From the NCBI GenBank assembly GCA_036845725.1, contig DAIUDK010000001.1, positions 62,001 through 126,000 on the forward strand: a stretch of 64,000 nucleotides of DNA. The letters are read 5' to 3'. The translations under genes and the position numbers were made by a program. Positions 60,667-64,000 of the stretch are shown here, one piece after another. The stretch comes from DSWT01 sp036845725. GTDB lineage: Bacteria > Chloroflexota > Anaerolineae > B4-G1 > SLSP01. Every line of letters starts with the position of its first letter. Position 1 is the first letter of the stretch. The notes under the pieces were generated by a model. It worked only from the letters and a program-made list of their open reading frames with translations, searched no databases and had not been told where the DNA came from.

Positions 60667-62691
60667 TTATTCGATGACAGCGATGCGTGCGCGGTGATCG
60701 CTGACTGTAACAGGCAGCGAGACGCTAATGGCAGGAAGGCGCTGTTGAGTATTCAGGTCGTACATCCCCACGTATAATGCGTAAGCTGGCGACGGTTGCG
60801 TGGAAGGCAGAATGAGCCGGTGTTGATCCATGATAATTTCACCCAGTCGCCATCGGCTGGTCGGATAGTTGGTAGCGCAAGGCCAACCATCGTGCTGGCT
60901 CACCAACGTGGATGCTTCATCCGCCACCGCTGCATCATATGTATAGAGATGAACAAACACGGTGTAGTTGACTGCGGCGGGCGCCAAAGCGCGCCAGTAC
61001 AAGGTCACATCAAGCGCGTCATCGCTCCTGTGATAATGATAGGATACCAGTTCGATGATGTCCTGAGCGCCTGTCACTGTTTGTTCGCCATACAGGCCAC
61101 CGAAGCGTATGCTAACCGGCACACCGGGAATGTGAGCATCCGTCCCTTCAGGGATATAAAAGGTAGCAGCGAAAGGATATAGCTCTGGTTTGTGAAGAAT
61201 CTGCCGGGCGAGAAAACCAGCCGGGAAGATTTCGGAGAGGCGCGCCAGACTGGCATGGTCGTCGATAAGAAACAGAACGAATGTCGTTGGCGTCTCCGTG
61301 CGTTGCGGAAGGACCTGACAGATACGTCCATCATAGGGTCGTATTTCCGGGGTTGTGCGTAACACAAAATCGATTGTAGGATGAAACAGGTCTACGGAAA
61401 CCGGAGAAAGGTATACGCTGCCTTCCTGACCGGCGCGCTGCGCCTCGGTCAACGTTTCCCATAAATCCACCTGGAACGCCGCGAACAATTCCGGATGGGC
61501 CGGGTAGCGGATGAAGTAATCGTTGACGGTCAGCGCGGTGCTGGTGAGCAACGTGAGCGCCAAAACCACCGTCGCGGGCCACTGTCCATACTTGCGTTGC
61601 CCAATTCGCCACAGGCTCTCGCTGCCAAGAGCGATGAGTAAGGCCAACGGCGGTGCAGCGCCTAAACCCCGCGTGAAAGTGGGTGCGCCATCGGACAACG
61701 CTGATGGCAACAAACTCACCACCAGCCAGAGAGGAAGCAGCAGCAAATACTTAGCATTGCGCGTGCGGCGACAAATGTAACATGTCAGAATAGACACCCC
61801 AATGATCAAAAGAACGCTCTGCAGCGGGTCAAGGAACGCACGTCCTGGCAAATTGTGACGCGGATACGTATCACCCCAGATGAAAATACCGAGTACGGTT
61901 TCCCAAATGCCGGTGAAGAGAGGTCGCCATCCACTGAGCGCCCCGCTGCTGACATAACGCATCCGGCCAATGAACCATTCAGGATGTCGCAAAAAGTATA
62001 TACCCAACGGCAGATAAGTTAGCAGAGACACAATGGGGATCAGCGCCAAGCCAGGCCAGATGCGACGGAACATCGGGCGATCGAACAATAGAAGCGCCAT
62101 CGTCCAGGCAACGATAAGCAAAGGGATAACACGCGCCGCCGGATAGGCGTACAACGTCAGCCCCAGGAACAAGCCGGATAAGGCAAACCAATTGTTGCGC
62201 TTCGTGCGCACGCCCCGTCCCAAAGCCGCCAGCATCAAGACGGTTCCGGCAGGGACAAGCGCAACCTCGAATCCAATGCGGCTGAGCAAGACATGCGGAA
62301 AGACAACGCTCAAGTTGAAGGCGGCCAGTAGGCCAACGCGACGCGCGCGCGAGTAACCCAGAAACTCGGCGAACCACTCGACAGTCGCCCAGTAGAGCGC
62401 GGGGACGGTCAATGCGCCGGCCAGCACCGAAACCCAGCGCGTCGCCAGGTAATGTACACCGAATAGCCGGAAGATAAGCACCGTCAAATAAATGTGTAAA
62501 GGCTCGAAGCCATCGGCTTCGGTGAAATAGATCGGGCGTGCGCCTCCCTGGAGAATATCAAGCGCCCTCTGATTGTGATGTCCCTCATCCCACCACAGCC
62601 CCGGAGGCATGTCGCGCAATCGCCATAGACGCAATCCCAAGGCCAGTCCCGTGATGATAAACAGCAAGATCATTGTCTGCCGGCGGTTCAT
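60667..62691 (-). CDS. GT-C/ArnT-like membrane glycosyltransferase with C-terminal beta domain
   Basis: A 674-residue protein. The first helix (TMILLFIITGLALGLRLWRL) is followed by RDMPPGLWWDEGHHNQRALDIL, the Asp-Glu loop of GT-C enzymes, then FTEADGFEPLHIYLTVLIFRLFGV, where the conserved P-L-x-x-Y/W is seen, and about ten more helices. The C-terminal part is a beta domain: DVTLYWRALAPAAVNYTVFVHLYTYD ... SRWRLGEIIMDQHRLILPS. The ATG at 62691 overlaps the stop of the upstream gene (62693); the 95-residue upstream extension is off-frame sequence of that gene and is rejected. Donor is probably a polyprenyl-phosphate sugar; acceptor is unknown. Confidence 0.87.
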   Translation of the reverse strand: MNRRQTMILLFIITGLALGLRLWRLRDMPPGLWWDEGHHNQRALDILQGGARPIYFTEADGFEPLHIYLTVLIFRLFGVHYLATRWVSVLAGALTVPALYWATVEWFAEFLGYSRARRVGLLAAFNLSVVFPHVLLSRIGFEVALVPAGTVLMLAALGRGVRTKRNNWFALSGLFLGLTLYAYPAARVIPLLIVAWTMALLLFDRPMFRRIWPGLALIPIVSLLTYLPLGIYFLRHPEWFIGRMRYVSSGALSGWRPLFTGIWETVLGIFIWGDTYPRHNLPGRAFLDPLQSVLLIIGVSILTCYICRRTRNAKYLLLLPLWLVVSLLPSALSDGAPTFTRGLGAAPPLALLIALGSESLWRIGQRKYGQWPATVVLALTLLTSTALTVNDYFIRYPAHPELFAAFQVDLWETLTEAQRAGQEGSVYLSPVSVDLFHPTIDFVLRTTPEIRPYDGRICQVLPQRTETPTTFVLFLIDDHASLARLSEIFPAGFLARQILHKPELYPFAATFYIPEGTDAHIPGVPVSIRFGGLYGEQTVTGAQDIIELVSYHYHRSDDALDVTLYWRALAPAAVNYTVFVHLYTYDAAVADEASTLVSQHDGWPCATNYPTSRWRLGEIIMDQHRLILPSTQPSPAYALYVGMYDLNTQQRLPAISVSLPVTVSDHRARIAVIE

Positions 62692-62692
62692 C

Positions 62693-64000
62693 TTAATCCG
62701 GGCCTCGCATATAGAACGTTTCGATGAAAATTGCGTCACTGCCGGTGGGTGTGGTGAGTCGGTCACCCGTTTCGGGATCGTACAAACCGCACAACAGAGT
62801 ATAGTCGCCGGCGAGTGTATCCACCGGCATGCCCAGCACGTGTTCGTCGAGCACAATCTCGCCGTGCAGCCAGCTCGTGGTCGGCCTCTGCCATTGCGCC
62901 GGCGCTGCATCGTTTTGCGCGATGATGTTGCCGGCTGGATCGAGCACGTGAACGAAGACGTGATAACTTTTCTCACTTTCGGCTTCGGCCTGCCAGACCA
63001 GGGTGACGGTGAGCGGGTGGGACGTTGGTAATGAGTTTAACGGCGAAACGACGTTGGCGCCCAGCAGCGTGGCGACAGGTTCAAGCCGGGTATCCAGGGG
63101 TATGGCAAGCGGCGGCGGCGTCCATTGGCGCTCTATCTCATGCACGAGTAGGGCGTTGGGAAGCGTCAGAGACATCGTTTGTTCGATCCGCGCTTGCCAG
63201 ATGTGCTCGCCGGGCGGGGTACGCGCCGGTAAGCGCAGTAAGATTTCGGTGCGCAAGCGGTCGTCGGGACGCCAATTGGCGATGGGGTACTGTGGCGCAA
63301 TGACGCTGGTGGAAGTGAGGATTGGCGCGCCGGTGGATGTGACCAAATTCAACGTCAACACTGGGTTCGACGGGAGCGACACGGGGTCCATCACTTGCCA
63401 TAGCAACGTCACCCGCACAGGATCACCAGGGGCGGCCTGAGCGCGGTCGAGCTGGCTTCCTAGCAGTTCCAGCCCCGCGCCGGTAGGTGAGGAAATCGGC
63501 GTCAGTCCCGCCTCCAGGGGGCGTTCAGCCCGCGCGGGATGCGAGACGGTCAACGCACCGACGTGCTGAGTAGCAATGGTTTGCCCGGTATCGGCGCGCA
63601 CCAGGCTGACACGAAAAGTGTATTCTCCCGGTGGGATGCCATCCAGCAAGGAAATGATGTAGGGATCCATCACATAATGGTCGGGCGTCCAAAAGTCGGT
63701 GCCGGGCGCCCAGCGCCAGTCAAGAGGACGCGCTGTCGATTGCGTGTCCCAAATCAGCCCATGCTGGTCGATCACCTGGACAACAATATGATAAGGGACG
63801 CCGATGGGGCGCAAGGCTTGCCAGTACAAGGTCAAGCGCGCGGTGGTATCGCCTGAGATCGCATATTGCGGTTGTTCGTAGCCAAGTAGCCGCAACTCCC
63901 CGGCAAAATCCAGCATCAGGCTGTGTTGGACACCCCGCAATCCTTCCGGGGTCAGTGTATCGCCCCGCAACGGGGTATCCACGGCGCTAAAGAAGAGCCA
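62693..64000 (-). CDS. C-terminal part of a beta-domain membrane protein (5' end outside window)
   Basis: The frame stays open to the right edge; at least 435 residues are visible and the start lies beyond 64000. The visible part is beta-rich and contains two related Ig-like units: LGYEQPQYAISGDTTARLTLYWQALRP ... and LVWQAEAESEKSYHVFVHVLDPAGNIIAQNDAAPAQW ... EIVLDEHVLGMPVDTLAGDYTLLCGLYDPETGDRL. They share the YWQA ... FVH ... D ... DEH ... GLYD pattern with the C-terminal domains of the three downstream membrane proteins. By analogy this is probably the extracytoplasmic end of another GT-C-like protein. It overlaps the following GT-C gene at its stop, so it is in the same operon. Confidence 0.8.
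   Translation of the reverse strand, partial: WLFFSAVDTPLRGDTLTPEGLRGVQHSLMLDFAGELRLLGYEQPQYAISGDTTARLTLYWQALRPIGVPYHIVVQVIDQHGLIWDTQSTARPLDWRWAPGTDFWTPDHYVMDPYIISLLDGIPPGEYTFRVSLVRADTGQTIATQHVGALTVSHPARAERPLEAGLTPISSPTGAGLELLGSQLDRAQAAPGDPVRVTLLWQVMDPVSLPSNPVLTLNLVTSTGAPILTSTSVIAPQYPIANWRPDDRLRTEILLRLPARTPPGEHIWQARIEQTMSLTLPNALLVHEIERQWTPPPLAIPLDTRLEPVATLLGANVVSPLNSLPTSHPLTVTLVWQAEAESEKSYHVFVHVLDPAGNIIAQNDAAPAQWQRPTTSWLHGEIVLDEHVLGMPVDTLAGDYTLLCGLYDPETGDRLTTPTGSDAIFIETFYMRGPD

Noticed and set aside
60667..62976. Long N-terminal extension of the GT-C gene
   Set aside because: The first 95 codons overlap the upstream gene in another frame; the ATG at 62691 directly precedes the first membrane helix.

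Overview
The window looks like a piece of a Chloroflexota chromosome, probably an Anaerolineae-type lineage. This is inference from several features: a GC-rich sequence; a short EF-Ts; the gene order rpsB-tsf-pyrH-frr-uppS-cdsA-rho; very long secreted proteins that end in a short YLP[LV] motif; GT-C-type membrane enzymes with an appended C-terminal beta domain; and heptanucleotide repeats inside and between genes. I see no tRNA, rRNA, CRISPR array, transposase or prophage gene. One small non-autonomous element is possible just upstream of rpsB.

Layout. 1-2962 (minus): an edge-truncated DUF3592-like protein, a glycosyltransferase, a small P-loop kinase-like protein and RNase HII. 3142-4467 (plus): a membrane-anchored TPR protein with its own promoter and terminator. 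4528-7449 (minus): uvrA. 7639-8022 (plus): a small secreted protein of unknown function. 8019-32245 (minus): a 24-kb island of four giant secreted proteins. These are a 4175-aa subtilase with seven tandem modules, a 1798-aa multidomain surface protein, a 1141-aa M14 metallocarboxypeptidase and an 814-aa subtilase. 32621-35445 (minus): an OmpR-type regulator with a degenerate receiver, an RsmD-like methyltransferase and an Amt-like membrane protein lacking the twin histidines. 35531-42341 (plus): a MITE-like element, the rpsB promoter and leader, then rpsB, tsf, pyrH, frr, uppS, cdsA and rho, with hairpins after tsf and frr. 42578-45650 (plus): an unknown membrane protein (possibly a leaderless transcript) and alpha-glucan phosphorylase. 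45717-49517: a minizincin, a double-GNAT protein, an AIM24 protein, deoC and lspA. 49475-64000 (minus): queA, a GH1 glycosidase, then an envelope-glycan cluster. That cluster holds a large membrane protein, two GT-C/ArnT-like glycosyltransferases, a DUF2207 protein, a UbiA-family phosphoribosyl-decaprenyl-phosphate synthase-like enzyme and the end of another beta-domain protein that runs off the right edge.

How the parts fit. The plus-strand core (35-42 kb) is housekeeping: translation factors, UMP kinase, lipid-carrier and phospholipid synthesis, and Rho. The 8-32 kb island appears to make an extracellular or cell-surface proteolytic set. All four proteins have an export signal, Ig-like, CarboxypepD_reg or propeller modules, and an almost identical C-terminal YLP motif that could be a sorting tag. 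The 51-64 kb cluster probably uses polyprenyl-phosphate sugar donors to glycosylate lipids or proteins outside the membrane.

The least explained signals are the YLP[LV] C-terminal motif, the heptamer repeats that have become part of coding sequences, the Amt-like protein without its conduction histidines, and the MITE-like element touching the rpsB -35 box.
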